Assembly (NCBI RefSeq): GCF_003268855.1
Contig: NZ_QLSZ01000014.1
Coordinates: 1-55,214 of the forward strand
Length of the DNA: 55,214 nt
Reading direction: 5' to 3'
From: Flavobacterium aciduliphilum
GTDB lineage: Bacteria; Bacteroidota; Bacteroidia; Flavobacteriales; Flavobacteriaceae
Of the stretch, positions 1 to 8,300 are shown one piece after another. Within the stretch, counting starts at the first letter, position 1; every line of letters begins with the position of its first letter. A program made the position numbers and the translations under genes. The notes under the pieces are model-generated. The model had not been told where the DNA came from. It searched no databases and worked only from the letters and a program-made list of their open reading frames with translations.

Positions 1-61
1 CAAATCAAATTTAAACAAAATGAGCCCGATTAAATATCGAGCTCACTATTATCAAAATTAA
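1..61 (+). CDS. IS3-family transposase OrfB, C-terminal fragment
   Basis: The frame from base 2 to the TAA at 59-61 reads KSNLNKMSPIKYRAHYYQN. This is the characteristic extreme C-terminus of IS3/IS150-type transposases (DDE catalytic subunit), whose usual ending is a (K)MSPxxYRxHxxxN motif. Only about 19 codons are inside the window, so nothing can be said about the catalytic core. The gene is incomplete because the window starts here, not because of visible damage. Confidence 0.8.
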   Translation, partial: KSNLNKMSPIKYRAHYYQN

Positions 62-90
62 TTATAAATTTGTCTAAACTTTTGGGTCCA
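1..90 (+). mobile_element. Right end of an IS3-family insertion sequence (truncated by window start)
   Basis: Bases 71-90 read TGTCTAAACTTTTGGGTCCA. This resembles the reverse complement of the IS terminus at the right edge of the window (TGTCTAACTTTTTGGGGGCA read inward from 55091). The last codons of an IS3-type transposase lie just before it. The outer end is placed at CA (base 90) because IS3-family ends are usually TG...CA, but the similarity could extend a few bases further. The two IS ends are not identical, so they belong to different elements or subtypes. Confidence 0.75.
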
Positions 91-136
91 GTCTATTTAA
101 AGTTAAATAGCCGCTTTTTTTATCTTAAATAATCTT

Positions 137-1213
137 CTAATAATTAATCTTTATTTCAAACATTTTATCCCAGTTTTTTCCAGTTACAAAAAAAGTTTTG
201 GTCTTTGGGTTATAGGCAATACCATTAAGTACGTCCACGTCGGCTAATTTTGTTCTTTTATTTTCTAAATCAGATAAATCAAGCATGGCTTCGACAGCTC
301 CATTTTTTTGGTTGATTACGACAACAAAGTTTTTTAAGTAAATGTTGCTAAAAATTTTACCGTCAACCCATTCAAGTTCGTTTATGTTTTCAATTTTATT
401 GCTCCCTGAATATACGTTTAAATAGTCTATTTGTTCGAGTGTTTCTGGATTGACTATATGAATTTTTTCAGAACCATCATTATAATATAAGTTCTTTCCG
501 TCATTTGTCATGCCCCAACCTTCCATAGGTTTGTAATAAGGAAGTGTTTTAATTTTTTTGAAAGTATTGACATCATAGACATAACATTCGTTTTGTTTGT
601 AGGTAAGTTGGTAGATTTTGTTGTTTAGAATTGAAATTCCTTCACCAAAAATAGCTTCTGGATATTCCACTTTTTTCAACACTTTACCCGTTTTATAATC
701 TACTTTACGCAAACTAGAAATGCCTTTGGTTCCTGTATCATTTCCTTCACCGTTACCAGTTCCTTCATACAAAGTGTCTTTGTAGAATTCCAAACCTTCT
801 GTATACGCTTGATGGTCGTGAGGATACGTATTTACTATAGTGTATTTAAGTACTTTTGGCGTAATATCTGAAATTAATTCAACTCTAGAAGAATCAACTT
901 CTTTGTCTCCTTCAAAATATAGAGTAGCTTTTAAATTTTTATAACCTAATTTTTCATCAGTCAAGGGGTACGATAATTTTGTATTCCCTTTTAGAGTAGG
1001 TAAATTTTTATTGTTAATCGTGTAAACAATACTATCAATTTTTTTATTTTGTAAATTCAGCACATCCAATTCAAGGGTTTCTTTAGGCGTATATTGTGCT
1101 TTTAATTTGTTTTCGTTGAAACTAAAGAGGTTTTCGGCTGTTTTTTTGTCGCCGCAACTCATGATGGATAAAGAAGCTAATAAAATGACTGCTAATAGGT
1201 TATGTTTTTTCAT
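137..1213 (-). CDS. Glutaminyl-peptide cyclotransferase, lipoprotein
   Basis: 358 aa. A lipoprotein signal peptide ends at Cys20 (LASLSIMSC), so the protein is probably anchored in the envelope. The rest matches the plant/bacterial-type glutamine cyclotransferase family, a five-bladed beta-propeller converting N-terminal glutamine to pyroglutamate. Diagnostic stretches are YTEGLEF, FGEGISIL, EGWGMTNDG, NELEWVDGKIF and DVLNGIAYNP. About 115 residues precede the catalytic domain, giving a longer N-terminal part than the minimal enzyme. This is common in Bacteroidota versions. The gene is monocistronic, reads towards the IS end and is divergent from the SRP RNA gene. Confidence 0.9.
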   Translation of the reverse strand: MKKHNLLAVILLASLSIMSCGDKKTAENLFSFNENKLKAQYTPKETLELDVLNLQNKKIDSIVYTINNKNLPTLKGNTKLSYPLTDEKLGYKNLKATLYFEGDKEVDSSRVELISDITPKVLKYTIVNTYPHDHQAYTEGLEFYKDTLYEGTGNGEGNDTGTKGISSLRKVDYKTGKVLKKVEYPEAIFGEGISILNNKIYQLTYKQNECYVYDVNTFKKIKTLPYYKPMEGWGMTNDGKNLYYNDGSEKIHIVNPETLEQIDYLNVYSGSNKIENINELEWVDGKIFSNIYLKNFVVVINQKNGAVEAMLDLSDLENKRTKLADVDVLNGIAYNPKTKTFFVTGKNWDKMFEIKINY

Positions 1214-1266
1214 TGTGAATGATTAAAATTTGCCGTTACAAATGTATTATTTAAGATGTTAATTTC

Positions 1267-1296
1267 TTGCAAAAAAATAAAAAGATTGTATCTTTG
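1267..1296 (+). promoter_or_regulatory. Bacteroidota-type promoter of the SRP RNA gene
   Basis: TTG at 1267-1269, a 19-base spacer, then TATCTTTG at 1289-1296, matching the Bacteroidota -33/-7 consensus. Transcription would begin about five bases later, where the folded RNA starts (near 1301). Confidence 0.8.
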
Positions 1297-1300
1297 CACT

Positions 1301-1394
1301 GGCAAGTCCTACACGACCAGCTCCTGCAGAATCCTCCAGGATGGGAACATAGCAAAGGTATGTGGTTGTAGCGGTGCGATGTAGGTCGCTTGCC
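1301..1394 (+). ncRNA. ffs: Signal recognition particle RNA (4.5S, small bacterial type)
   Basis: A 94-base unit beginning GGCAAG and ending CTTGCC, so its ends pair. Further pairing (TCCTACA near the 5' end with TGTAGG near the 3' end) makes a long rod. The apex contains TCCTCCAGGATGGGAACATA followed by GCAAAGGTA, the Bacteroidota variant of the Ffh-binding SRP domain with its asymmetric loop and GGAA-type tip. A T-run at 1395-1401 is the terminator. A short minus-strand ORF crossing this stretch is spurious. Ffh plus this RNA target membrane proteins co-translationally. Confidence 0.9.
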
Positions 1395-1436
1395 TTTTTT
1401 TCTTTCTGCATTTTCATATAAATCTCTTCTACATAA

Positions 1437-2438
1437 ATGCAATTATCCTGGCAAATCGTTAGATTGAATTTGAAAGAAACATTTTCAATAGCTTATGGAG
1501 ATTATTCTTTTCGTGATGCGTTGATTGTTTCTTTAAAAAAACACAATGCTATTGGATATGGTGAATGTACCGCTGTCAGTTACTATCATGTCAATTTAAA
1601 TGATTTTGTACATCAGTTAAAAGCAATTCAACCCATACTAGAGAAAAAAAAAATGTGTACTCCTAAAGAGTTTTACCAAGAACTAGTAGTCCTCCCTATT
1701 GAAACTTTTCTCCTCTCTGCGCTTGATTGCGCTTATTGGGATTTGTATGGAAAACTAGAACAAAAAAATTTTTTAGAACTCAATGCGATAACGTCTAATT
1801 CAATTCCAGATTCTTCTATAACAATAAGCATAGCTGATGTGGCTACTCAAATAAAAAAAATCACTACGTCAAACTGGAGCCGATTCAAAATTAAATGTAA
1901 AGGATTTCATGAAAAGGATATACAAAAAGTGTTAGGGCTTTCTAAAGAAATCGCATTAGATACCAATGGAAGCTTTACAAAAGAAGAAAGTCAGCGATTG
2001 GAACATTTAGAATCTGCCAATCATTTTCAATATGTTGAGCAACCCATGGCAGTTGGTTTTGATAATTATTCCGTTTTGACTAGAAGTTCGAATGTAAATT
2101 GGATGGCAGATGAAGATTGCCAAACAATTGAGGATTTAGAACATTTACAACCTTATTATAAAAGTATTAATGTAAAATTAATGAAGTGTGGAGGACTAAC
2201 ACCTGCGCTAGAATTGATAAAGAAGGCGAAAGAAATGCAATTTAAAGTAATGATTGGATGCATGACGGAGTCTACTATCGGAATTTCAGCGGGAGCTGTC
2301 TTGGCTCCGTTATGTGATTTTGCCGATTTGGATGGAGCCAATTTAATAGCCAATGATTTTGCGATTGGTAGTAGCGTAGTAAGTGGGAAAATTGCTTTAA
2401 CTGACAAGCCTGGTTTGGGAATCAAATGTATCGTTTAA
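1437..2438 (+). CDS. Dipeptide epimerase (L-Ala-D/L-Glu epimerase type, enolase superfamily)
   Basis: 333 aa. This is an enolase-superfamily barrel of the muconate-lactonizing subgroup. The catalytic KxK lies in RFKIKCKG, metal ligands are in ALDTNG, YVEQPM and ADEDC, and the second catalytic lysine is in INVKLMKCGG. The C-terminal GCMTEST plus DLDG (the DxD motif) is characteristic of dipeptide epimerases acting on L-Ala-D-Glu released during murein recycling. o-Succinylbenzoate synthase is the main alternative, but it lacks the DxD signature and there is no menaquinone gene nearby. ATG at 1437 lies 42 bases after the SRP RNA. A VOC protein and an SDR follow on the same strand. Confidence 0.85.
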   Translation: MQLSWQIVRLNLKETFSIAYGDYSFRDALIVSLKKHNAIGYGECTAVSYYHVNLNDFVHQLKAIQPILEKKKMCTPKEFYQELVVLPIETFLLSALDCAYWDLYGKLEQKNFLELNAITSNSIPDSSITISIADVATQIKKITTSNWSRFKIKCKGFHEKDIQKVLGLSKEIALDTNGSFTKEESQRLEHLESANHFQYVEQPMAVGFDNYSVLTRSSNVNWMADEDCQTIEDLEHLQPYYKSINVKLMKCGGLTPALELIKKAKEMQFKVMIGCMTESTIGISAGAVLAPLCDFADLDGANLIANDFAIGSSVVSGKIALTDKPGLGIKCIV

Positions 2439-2451
2439 TGTATAATGTATT

Positions 2452-2811
2452 ATGAAATTTCAACCAATTGTTCCTATGATTTGGACCAATGAATTACAAG
2501 AAACGGTTAGTTTTTATTGTGATGTTTTGGGTTTTTCTTGTGGTAATTATAATGATGAGTGGGGTTGGGCAGCGATAAACAAAGATGATTGTGAAATGAT
2601 GATAGCCAAACCGAATATGCATATATCTTTTGATAAGCCTCTTTTTACGGGGTCTTTCTATATTAAAGTTGATGATGTTGAAACGCTTTGGAATACAGTT
2701 AAGGATAAAGTTAACATTGTGTATGATTTGGAAGATTTTGATTGGGGAATGAGAGAATTTGCTATTTATGACAACAATAGTTATATGATTCAATTTGGAC
2801 AAGATTTGTAG
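2452..2811 (+). CDS. VOC (glyoxalase/bleomycin-resistance-like) family protein
   Basis: 119 aa, one vicinal-oxygen-chelate unit with two beta-alpha-beta-beta-beta repeats: an N-terminal part with FYCDVLGF and a C-terminal part ending in a typical FAIYDNNSYMIQFGQ strand. The closest general type is the bleomycin-resistance/bleomycin-binding-like subgroup. Substrate cannot be deduced. It sits 13 bases after the epimerase and 20 before the SDR gene, so the three may be co-transcribed. Confidence 0.8.
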   Translation: MKFQPIVPMIWTNELQETVSFYCDVLGFSCGNYNDEWGWAAINKDDCEMMIAKPNMHISFDKPLFTGSFYIKVDDVETLWNTVKDKVNIVYDLEDFDWGMREFAIYDNNSYMIQFGQDL

Positions 2812-2831
2812 AATAAATAAAAACATGAAGT

Positions 2832-3635
2832 ATGAGTAAAGTGGTTTTGATAACAGGAGGATCATCCGGAATTGGTAAATCCATTGGAGAATTTCTTCAT
2901 AAGAAAGGTTTTGTTGTTTATGGTACAAGTCGTCATCCAGAAAAAATTACATCTTCACAATTTCCATTAATTGCATTAGAAGTAAGAGATGTACAAAGTA
3001 TTCAAAAGGCAATTACAGAGGTCATTTCAAAATCAGGGAAACTTGATATACTGATTAATAATGCTGGTGTTGGCATAACAGGGCCCATTGAAGAAATCCC
3101 TATTGAGGAAATAAAAAACAATTTTGAAACAAATCTCTTTGGACCTATTGAAGTCATAAAAGCTGTTTTACCTCAAATGCGCCTTCAGAAATCGGGAACG
3201 ATTATTAATATTACATCAATTGCTGGATATATGGGATTGCCCTACAGAGGAATTTATTCTGCCTCTAAAGGCGCTTTAGAATTAATTACTGAGGCCTTGC
3301 GAATGGAAGTGAAGCCCTTTGGAATTCAAGTGACCAATGTAGCTCCAGGGGATTTTGCAACCAATATTGCTGCAGGCCGATATCATGCTCCTTTATTAAA
3401 TGGTTCTGCCTACGAAAGGGCTTATGGTACTACATTGAGTATGATGGATGCACATGTACATAGTGGTAGTAATCCAGAGGAAATGGCTGAGGCAATTTAT
3501 AAGATTATTCAACATCCAAATCCGAAAATTCACTATAAAGTGGGGGCTTTTTTACAGAAATTTTCTATTGTTTTAAAGCGAATACTACCAGATAAATGGT
3601 ATGAAAAGATGTTAATGAAACATTATCAATTATAA
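2832..3635 (+). CDS. Short-chain dehydrogenase/reductase
   Basis: 267 aa, a classical SDR. The cofactor motif TGGSSGIG is at residues 8-15, NNAG follows near residue 77, and the catalytic Ser with YSASK is near 140-160. The arginine-rich segment after the second strand (TSRHPEK) favours NADP(H). The substrate is unknown. It is one of many oxidoreductases annotated only to family level. Confidence 0.85.
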   Translation: MSKVVLITGGSSGIGKSIGEFLHKKGFVVYGTSRHPEKITSSQFPLIALEVRDVQSIQKAITEVISKSGKLDILINNAGVGITGPIEEIPIEEIKNNFETNLFGPIEVIKAVLPQMRLQKSGTIINITSIAGYMGLPYRGIYSASKGALELITEALRMEVKPFGIQVTNVAPGDFATNIAAGRYHAPLLNGSAYERAYGTTLSMMDAHVHSGSNPEEMAEAIYKIIQHPNPKIHYKVGAFLQKFSIVLKRILPDKWYEKMLMKHYQL

Positions 3636-3683
3636 GAAATTGAGAAAAGCCAATTGAATATAGATTTTCTTTAATTGAATTTG

Positions 3684-3691
3684 TAATTTTG
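3684..3691 (+). promoter_or_regulatory. -7 element upstream of the transaldolase-like gene
   Basis: TAATTTTG followed by CA, about 38 bases before the ATG at 3730. There is no good TTG at the expected -33 distance, so only the -7 box is supported. Confidence 0.5.
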
Positions 3692-3729
3692 CACTTTGAA
3701 AAACAAACACTTATCTAAATATATAAAGT

Positions 3730-4386
3730 ATGAAATTTTTTATTGACACAGCAAATTTAAATGATATAGCAGAAGCACAAGCTCTCGGAATTCTCGATGG
3801 TGTGACTACAAATCCGTCTTTGATGGCTAAAGAAGGCATTACGGGTAAGGATAATATTTTGAAACATTATGTTGCGATTTGTAATATTGTTGAAGGAGAG
3901 GTAAGTGCAGAGGTAATTGCTACTGATTTTGAGGGAATGATAAAAGAAGGAGAGGAGTTGGCTGACTTGCACGACCAAATCGTCGTAAAAATACCAATGA
4001 CTAAAGACGGAATTAAAGCATGTAAGTATTTCTCTGATAAAGGCATCAAAACAAATGTAACGTTAGTTTTTTCAGCGGGTCAAGCTCTTTTAGCGGCCAA
4101 AGCAGGAGCGACTTTTGTTTCACCATTTGTGGGACGTTTGGATGATGTGTCTACAGATGGATTAAATTTGATTCAAGAAATTAGAGAAATTTATGATAAT
4201 TATGGTTATGAGACACAAATATTGGCCGCTTCTGTTCGTCATACTATGCATATTGTCAATTGTGCCAAAATAGGAGCAGACGTGATGACAGGCCCATTAT
4301 CGGCTATATTAGGATTGGTAAAACACCCATTGACGGATATTGGTTTGGCTCAATTTTTAGCGGATTATAAAAAAGGAAATCAGTAG
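3730..4386 (+). CDS. fsa: Transaldolase / fructose-6-phosphate aldolase family (TalC-like)
   Basis: 218 aa, the compact length of the class 3 transaldolase/FSA subfamily. Its motifs are MKFFIDTAN at the start, [11 protein letters not shown], and VVKIPMT with the Schiff-base lysine. [19 protein letters not shown] and SPFVGRLDD follow. The enzyme moves a dihydroxyacetone unit between sugar phosphates in the cytoplasm. Sequence alone does not separate transaldolase from F6P aldolase. The gene has its own -7 box and a strong terminator, so it is probably transcribed alone. Confidence 0.9.
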   Translation: MKFFIDTANLNDIAEAQALGILDGVTTNPSLMAKEGITGKDNILKHYVAICNIVEGEVSAEVIATDFEGMIKEGEELADLHDQIVVKIPMTKDGIKACKYFSDKGIKTNVTLVFSAGQALLAAKAGATFVSPFVGRLDDVSTDGLNLIQEIREIYDNYGYETQILAASVRHTMHIVNCAKIGADVMTGPLSAILGLVKHPLTDIGLAQFLADYKKGNQ

Positions 4387-4407
4387 GAATTGATTTTTTT
4401 CGGTAAT

Positions 4408-4446
4408 AAAAGGTCGACTTTAGCTAACTAAGTCGACCTTTTTATT
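4408..4446. terminator. Bidirectional intrinsic terminator
   Basis: A perfect 13-bp stem (AAAAGGTCGACTT at 4408-4420, complement at 4430-4442) has a 9-base loop and A/T tracts on both sides. It lies between the convergent aldolase gene and the minus-strand lipoprotein gene, so it can serve both. The right arm touches the stop codon of the minus gene. Confidence 0.9.
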
Positions 4447-5842
4447 TTAATTCTTTTTCAAAATTGACTTCAAACATATTCGTGAACCCATTATTTATCG
4501 TTTGATCTGGGTTTATAATCAATGTTCGATGTACTTTGGTAATGGCCCATTTATTTTTAATATCTTCAAAGTTAGAGCAACGAAGTTCTGTAATTGTACC
4601 AAAATCATATTTTTTTAAAGCTCGTACCCATTTCTCTTGATCGTCATCCAAATTTATGGCAATAAATTTATAATCTGGGTGTTTTTTGATTAAAGCCAAT
4701 ACTTTTTTATGAACAGCAAGTAAGTGAGAACTCAATTTTTCTGACCAAAAGAAAAGTACTGTTTTTTGTTTGATTAGTTCATTTGACGAAATAGATTTCC
4801 CTTCTTTTGTGGTAAGAAGTACTTCGGGTAATTTTTTCCCTTCGATTAGTAATTGAATCGCATTGCCAATTTTGAGAATTTCATTTTTCTTGCTGGTATC
4901 AGTCGAATATTTGTGGTAAATTTCAAGAAACGCTTTATTGTTTACCACATTTTGATCCTCCATCAAATACTTGAAAGCGATATTATTCAGTACGATATTT
5001 TTAACTTTTTGATTTTTTATAAGAGTATCTGCAATCTTAAGTTTGTTGATGTTTGTTTTTAATTCTAAATCACAATCTGAAAAGTGATTATGATAGTTTA
5101 TGGCTCCCACATTATTAAGCATGTGGTCAAGATACATTACAAAAGGCGAAAAATCGGTTAATGACTGATTACTAAAATTAATTGAATTTCTAAAATCGTA
5201 ATAGTCTTTAGGCAATTTCTCAGTTACATCCTCTCCGGTTCGCATTTTATGTAGAATGGGATAGATTTCTTTTTTGGTGTAATGTGGAAATTTAACTATT
5301 CCTTGTGCGTAAACATCAAAATCATCGCTCCATTTAATTTCCTCTTTTTTAGTATTGTAAAACTTTTCGTTTTCCTGATTAATTTTTGAAATGTACGCAT
5401 TGAATTTGTCGAAAGGATAATCGAATGTCTCAAACATATCGTTTTTATCTTTCTCATTTCGAAGATACATCTCCATTAAGAAGTTGTTTTTTTGGTCCCC
5501 TCTACCACAAAAAATTATGGATTCATCAAAATCTTTTCCATCAATATGAACTTTAATGCTGTCATTTTTATCAAAATAGACATATTGGTATTCAGGTTCG
5601 CTTTTAAAAGTATACATTCCAGGAGTCAAGGAATCAAATTTGATAAAAAAAGTATTGTCTTTCTTTAAGGGAATAGTATCTAAAACTACATTATTCTTAC
5701 AGAACAAGATAAAAGGAGTAGAAGGATTAGCTACTTCACCACCAAAATAAGCTACATAATTTTCGTCTGAAAACTCTTTTTTACAAGATGTTATCAATGA
5801 AAATAAAATTGGAAAAACTATAAAAATGCTGTTTTTAAACAT
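4442..5842 (-). CDS. Thioredoxin-fold lipoprotein lacking CxxC
   Basis: 466 aa. A lipoprotein signal ends at Cys20 (FSLITSC). The N-terminal ~100 residues resemble the beta-sandwich DUF4369-type domain seen in Bacteroidota TlpA lipoproteins, a helical middle part follows, and the C-terminal ~130 residues are thioredoxin-like. At the place where TlpA proteins have WCxxC after the first strand (KTVLFFW), this one reads SEKLSSHL, so both redox cysteines are missing. It is therefore unlikely to be a thiol oxidoreductase and may be a binding or scaffold derivative. A redox-competent TlpA-like gene is at 6391. Confidence 0.8.
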   Translation of the reverse strand: MFKNSIFIVFPILFSLITSCKKEFSDENYVAYFGGEVANPSTPFILFCKNNVVLDTIPLKKDNTFFIKFDSLTPGMYTFKSEPEYQYVYFDKNDSIKVHIDGKDFDESIIFCGRGDQKNNFLMEMYLRNEKDKNDMFETFDYPFDKFNAYISKINQENEKFYNTKKEEIKWSDDFDVYAQGIVKFPHYTKKEIYPILHKMRTGEDVTEKLPKDYYDFRNSINFSNQSLTDFSPFVMYLDHMLNNVGAINYHNHFSDCDLELKTNINKLKIADTLIKNQKVKNIVLNNIAFKYLMEDQNVVNNKAFLEIYHKYSTDTSKKNEILKIGNAIQLLIEGKKLPEVLLTTKEGKSISSNELIKQKTVLFFWSEKLSSHLLAVHKKVLALIKKHPDYKFIAINLDDDQEKWVRALKKYDFGTITELRCSNFEDIKNKWAITKVHRTLIINPDQTINNGFTNMFEVNFEKELK

Positions 5843-6005
5843 TTTTTATTTATGAAAAATTATAAAACAAATGTATTTAGATGATTTCTAAAATAATGTT
5901 AAGCATTAGTTAAATATAAGTGATAACACTTTATATGTTTATCAATATAAATACAATTATCGAGGAGAAAAGTTTGAAAGTTCTGTATTGATTGAAACAC
6001 AATTG

Positions 6006-6206
6006 CTACATTTCACTGCCATATACCATTGCTATAAAACTTTCAATTCCAATCAAAAACATAAAAATACCTGTTATCAAATAACTAACGTCTTTTTTAT
6101 TTGAAGTTTTGTTAAAGTTGTTAATTATTAACCAAAAGAAACTAATGACTATCAATAAAATTGTAGACAACATATAGAAAATATATAAAATAAACAGCGT
6201 CTCCAT
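6006..6206 (-). CDS. Small two-helix membrane protein, unknown function
   Basis: 66 aa with two hydrophobic segments (about residues 3-29 and 42-62) separated by a short polar loop (NNFNKTSNKKD). I do not recognise a family. Support for it being real comes from a -7-like box upstream (TATATTTG, minus strand, 6267-6274) and good reading-frame composition. It stands alone between two thioredoxin-fold genes. Confidence 0.5.
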   Translation of the reverse strand: METLFILYIFYMLSTILLIVISFFWLIINNFNKTSNKKDVSYLITGIFMFLIGIESFIAMVYGSEM

Positions 6207-6213
6207 TTTATTT

Positions 6214-6249
6214 TACTTTCTTTGTTACGAGTTAATACTTTCTTTGTTT
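6214..6249. repeat. Pair of 13-base direct repeats in a 5' leader
   Basis: TACTTTCTTTGTT occurs at 6214-6226 and 6236-6248, 22 bases apart, roughly two helical turns. Both copies lie between the putative -7 box and the start of the 66-aa membrane protein gene. They could be a regulator site or a simple duplication. Confidence 0.5.
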
Positions 6250-6266
6250 TTATTGAAAATGGGGTG

Positions 6267-6274
6267 CAAATATA
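6267..6274 (-). promoter_or_regulatory. -7 element for the small membrane protein
   Basis: The minus strand reads TATATTTG followed by CA, about 60 bases upstream of the start at 6206. No clear -33 TTG is visible. Confidence 0.5.
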
Positions 6275-6390
6275 ATAATAAAAAAAAAATAATCATTATA
6301 CGTTTGTGTAATGTTTTTTATAAAGAATTCTGTTAGAAAAAAAAGAATTTTTAAATTTGATTTTTCATTTTTAGCCATTTATTTAACTTT

Positions 6391-7170
6391 ATGAATTATT
6401 TAAAATTATCATTATCAATTTTCTTTGTATTTATTTTTACTAATTCTGTTTTTTGTCAGTTAATTACACATCCGGATATTGATCCAATCTTGATTCAACA
6501 AAATTATATTAAATGGCTTGATTATAATTCAGAAAATATTTTATTGTCTAGAAATTTCATTCCATTAAATGAGGAGTCACAACAAATAGAAAAGAAAACT
6601 TTTTTAGAATTATTAACAACGAGTGCCTATATTCCTTTAGTAATGCAGGCTACAGATGATAAATTATACTACAAATTATACAAGATTCAGCCAACTGCAG
6701 ATAGTAGTATAAGCGCAACAATCAGTCAGATGGCTTTTGAAGAATTAACTCATTTGAACATGGAAGGGACTGTTTTTCCAAAATTTGATAGTAACGATAT
6801 CAATGGACATCATATTTCAAATGAGACTTTTAAAGATAGATTTGTCATTATAAAATGTTGGTATATTCATTGTGCAGCTTGTATTAGAGAGTTTCCAGAA
6901 GTGAACGATATAGTACGAAAAACCACCAAAAGGAAGGATGTTTTCTTTTTAAGTTTGGCAGAAGATACCCCAGAACAATTAAAAATGTTTCTCAAAAAAA
7001 AACCTTTGTTATATGAAGTTGTGCCCAACATGAAACGTTATATGAATGAAACATTACAGTTGAACTCTTTTCCTACACATTTCATCATCAATAAAAAAGG
7101 TGTGATTGTTAAAGTAGTGTCTGATGTAAAAAGTTTAAAAGAGGCGCTAATTGAAAATAAGTTACTTTAA
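6391..7170 (+). CDS. TlpA-like thiol-disulfide oxidoreductase
   Basis: 259 aa. A Sec signal peptide (about residues 1-22, ending VFCQ) is followed by an N-terminal extension of about 110 residues and a thioredoxin/redoxin domain. The redox motif is CAAC in CWYIHCAACIREFP, and the cis-proline region is NSFPTHFIINKKG. It is a periplasmic reductant or oxidoreductase of unknown partner. A -7 box TAAATTTG is at 6352-6359. Its TAA overlaps the TAA of ribBA, which converges on it. Confidence 0.85.
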   Translation: MNYLKLSLSIFFVFIFTNSVFCQLITHPDIDPILIQQNYIKWLDYNSENILLSRNFIPLNEESQQIEKKTFLELLTTSAYIPLVMQATDDKLYYKLYKIQPTADSSISATISQMAFEELTHLNMEGTVFPKFDSNDINGHHISNETFKDRFVIIKCWYIHCAACIREFPEVNDIVRKTTKRKDVFFLSLAEDTPEQLKMFLKKKPLLYEVVPNMKRYMNETLQLNSFPTHFIINKKGVIVKVVSDVKSLKEALIENKLL

Positions 7171-8297
7171 TACGTTACATATTCTGAAATTTCTAAGCCA
7201 TAACCAATCATTCCTACGCGCTTCGATTGAAAAGTATTTGTAATAAGTCTTAAATTAGAGACATCGATATCATGCAAAATTTGAGCCCCAATTCCAAAAT
7301 CTTTAACATCCATTTTGATTTGTGGTGCTTCAGAAATGCCTTGTTCTTGTAACGATTTCAACTCTTTTAATCGATGTAATAGATCTAAAGATTTTATTTC
7401 TTGATTGATAAAAAGCATGGCTCCTTTACCTTCTTGATTGATAATTCGAAACATATCATCTAGTTTCTTTTCGGTATTATTGGTTAACATTCCAAGAATA
7501 TCATTGTTGATTTGAGTCGAATTAATTCGAGTGAGAATAGGTTCTCCTTTACTCCAACTTCCTTTGGTTAAAGCAATATGTACTTGCTTATTCGTGGTTT
7601 GTAAATAGGCTCTAAGTCGGAAAGTTCCAAATTTGGTTTCAATTTCAAAATCTTCTTTTTTTATAATTAAACTGTCATGAAGCATTCTATACGCAACCAA
7701 ATCTTCTATAGAAACTAATTTTAGATTGAATTTTTTTGCCACGTCAACCAATTGTGGTAAGCGTGCCATAGTTCCATCTTCATTCATGATTTCTACGATG
7801 ACACCAGCCGATTTAAAACCAGCTAATCGAGCAAAGTCAATAGCAGCTTCAGTATGTCCCGTGCGTCTTAATACGCCTCCTTGTTTAGCAATTAGCGGGA
7901 AAATATGCCCAGGGCGTGCTAGATCGAAAGGTTTGGTTTGTTCATTAACTAAAGCTAAAATTGTTTTAGCTCTGTCTGATGCTGAAATACCGGTTGTTAC
8001 ACCATGTCCCTTTAAGTCAACAGAAACGGTAAATGCCGTTTCCATGTGGTCTGTATTATTATGAACCATAGCATGCAAGTCGAGTTCTTTACAACGGGAT
8101 TCAGTCAAGGGAGCACAAATCAAACCCCGACCATGTGTTGCCATGAAGTTAATCATTTCAGGAGTTACTCTTTCTGCTGCAGCAAGAAAATCACCTTCAT
8201 TTTCTCGGTCTTCATCGTCTACAACAATAATTACTTTTCCTTGACGGATATCTTCAATAGCTTCTTCAATGGTGTTTAATTGTATTTTTTCTGACAT
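7167..8297 (-). CDS. ribB: RibBA-type protein: active DHBP synthase with degenerate GTP cyclohydrolase II domain
   Basis: 376 aa. Residues ~1-205 are 3,4-dihydroxy-2-butanone-4-phosphate synthase with the acidic [11 protein letters not shown] motif, [11 protein letters not shown] and [10 protein letters not shown]. They supply the C4 unit of riboflavin from ribulose 5-phosphate. Residues ~210-376 have the GTP cyclohydrolase II fold and the conserved ending ([26 protein letters not shown]). However, the three zinc cysteines are gone: the usual SEC and CDCGEQL positions read STQ and NNTEKKL, and the RQEGRG motif reads NQEIKS. That domain should be inactive, and a separate RibA is expected elsewhere. 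It is last in the minus-strand envelope operon. Confidence 0.9.
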   Translation of the reverse strand: MSEKIQLNTIEEAIEDIRQGKVIIVVDDEDRENEGDFLAAAERVTPEMINFMATHGRGLICAPLTESRCKELDLHAMVHNNTDHMETAFTVSVDLKGHGVTTGISASDRAKTILALVNEQTKPFDLARPGHIFPLIAKQGGVLRRTGHTEAAIDFARLAGFKSAGVIVEIMNEDGTMARLPQLVDVAKKFNLKLVSIEDLVAYRMLHDSLIIKKEDFEIETKFGTFRLRAYLQTTNKQVHIALTKGSWSKGEPILTRINSTQINNDILGMLTNNTEKKLDDMFRIINQEGKGAMLFINQEIKSLDLLHRLKELKSLQEQGISEAPQIKMDVKDFGIGAQILHDIDVSNLRLITNTFQSKRVGMIGYGLEISEYVTY

Positions 8298-8300
8298 TTT

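Noticed and set aside
93..121. A weak hairpin (CTATTTA/TAAATAG) and T-run near the left IS end as a terminator
   Set aside because: The stem is only seven A/T-rich pairs. It may be part of the IS end or chance.
1251..1442. A 63-codon minus-strand ORF
   Set aside because: It overlaps the SRP RNA gene and its promoter; the encoded sequence is Cys/Arg-rich and looks like translated structural RNA.
2494..2928. A 144-codon minus-strand ORF
   Set aside because: It is antisense to the VOC and SDR genes, both of which have clear family motifs.
7726..8279. Plus-strand ORFs of 112 and 77 codons
   Set aside because: Both run antisense to the well-conserved DHBP synthase domain and show no family features.
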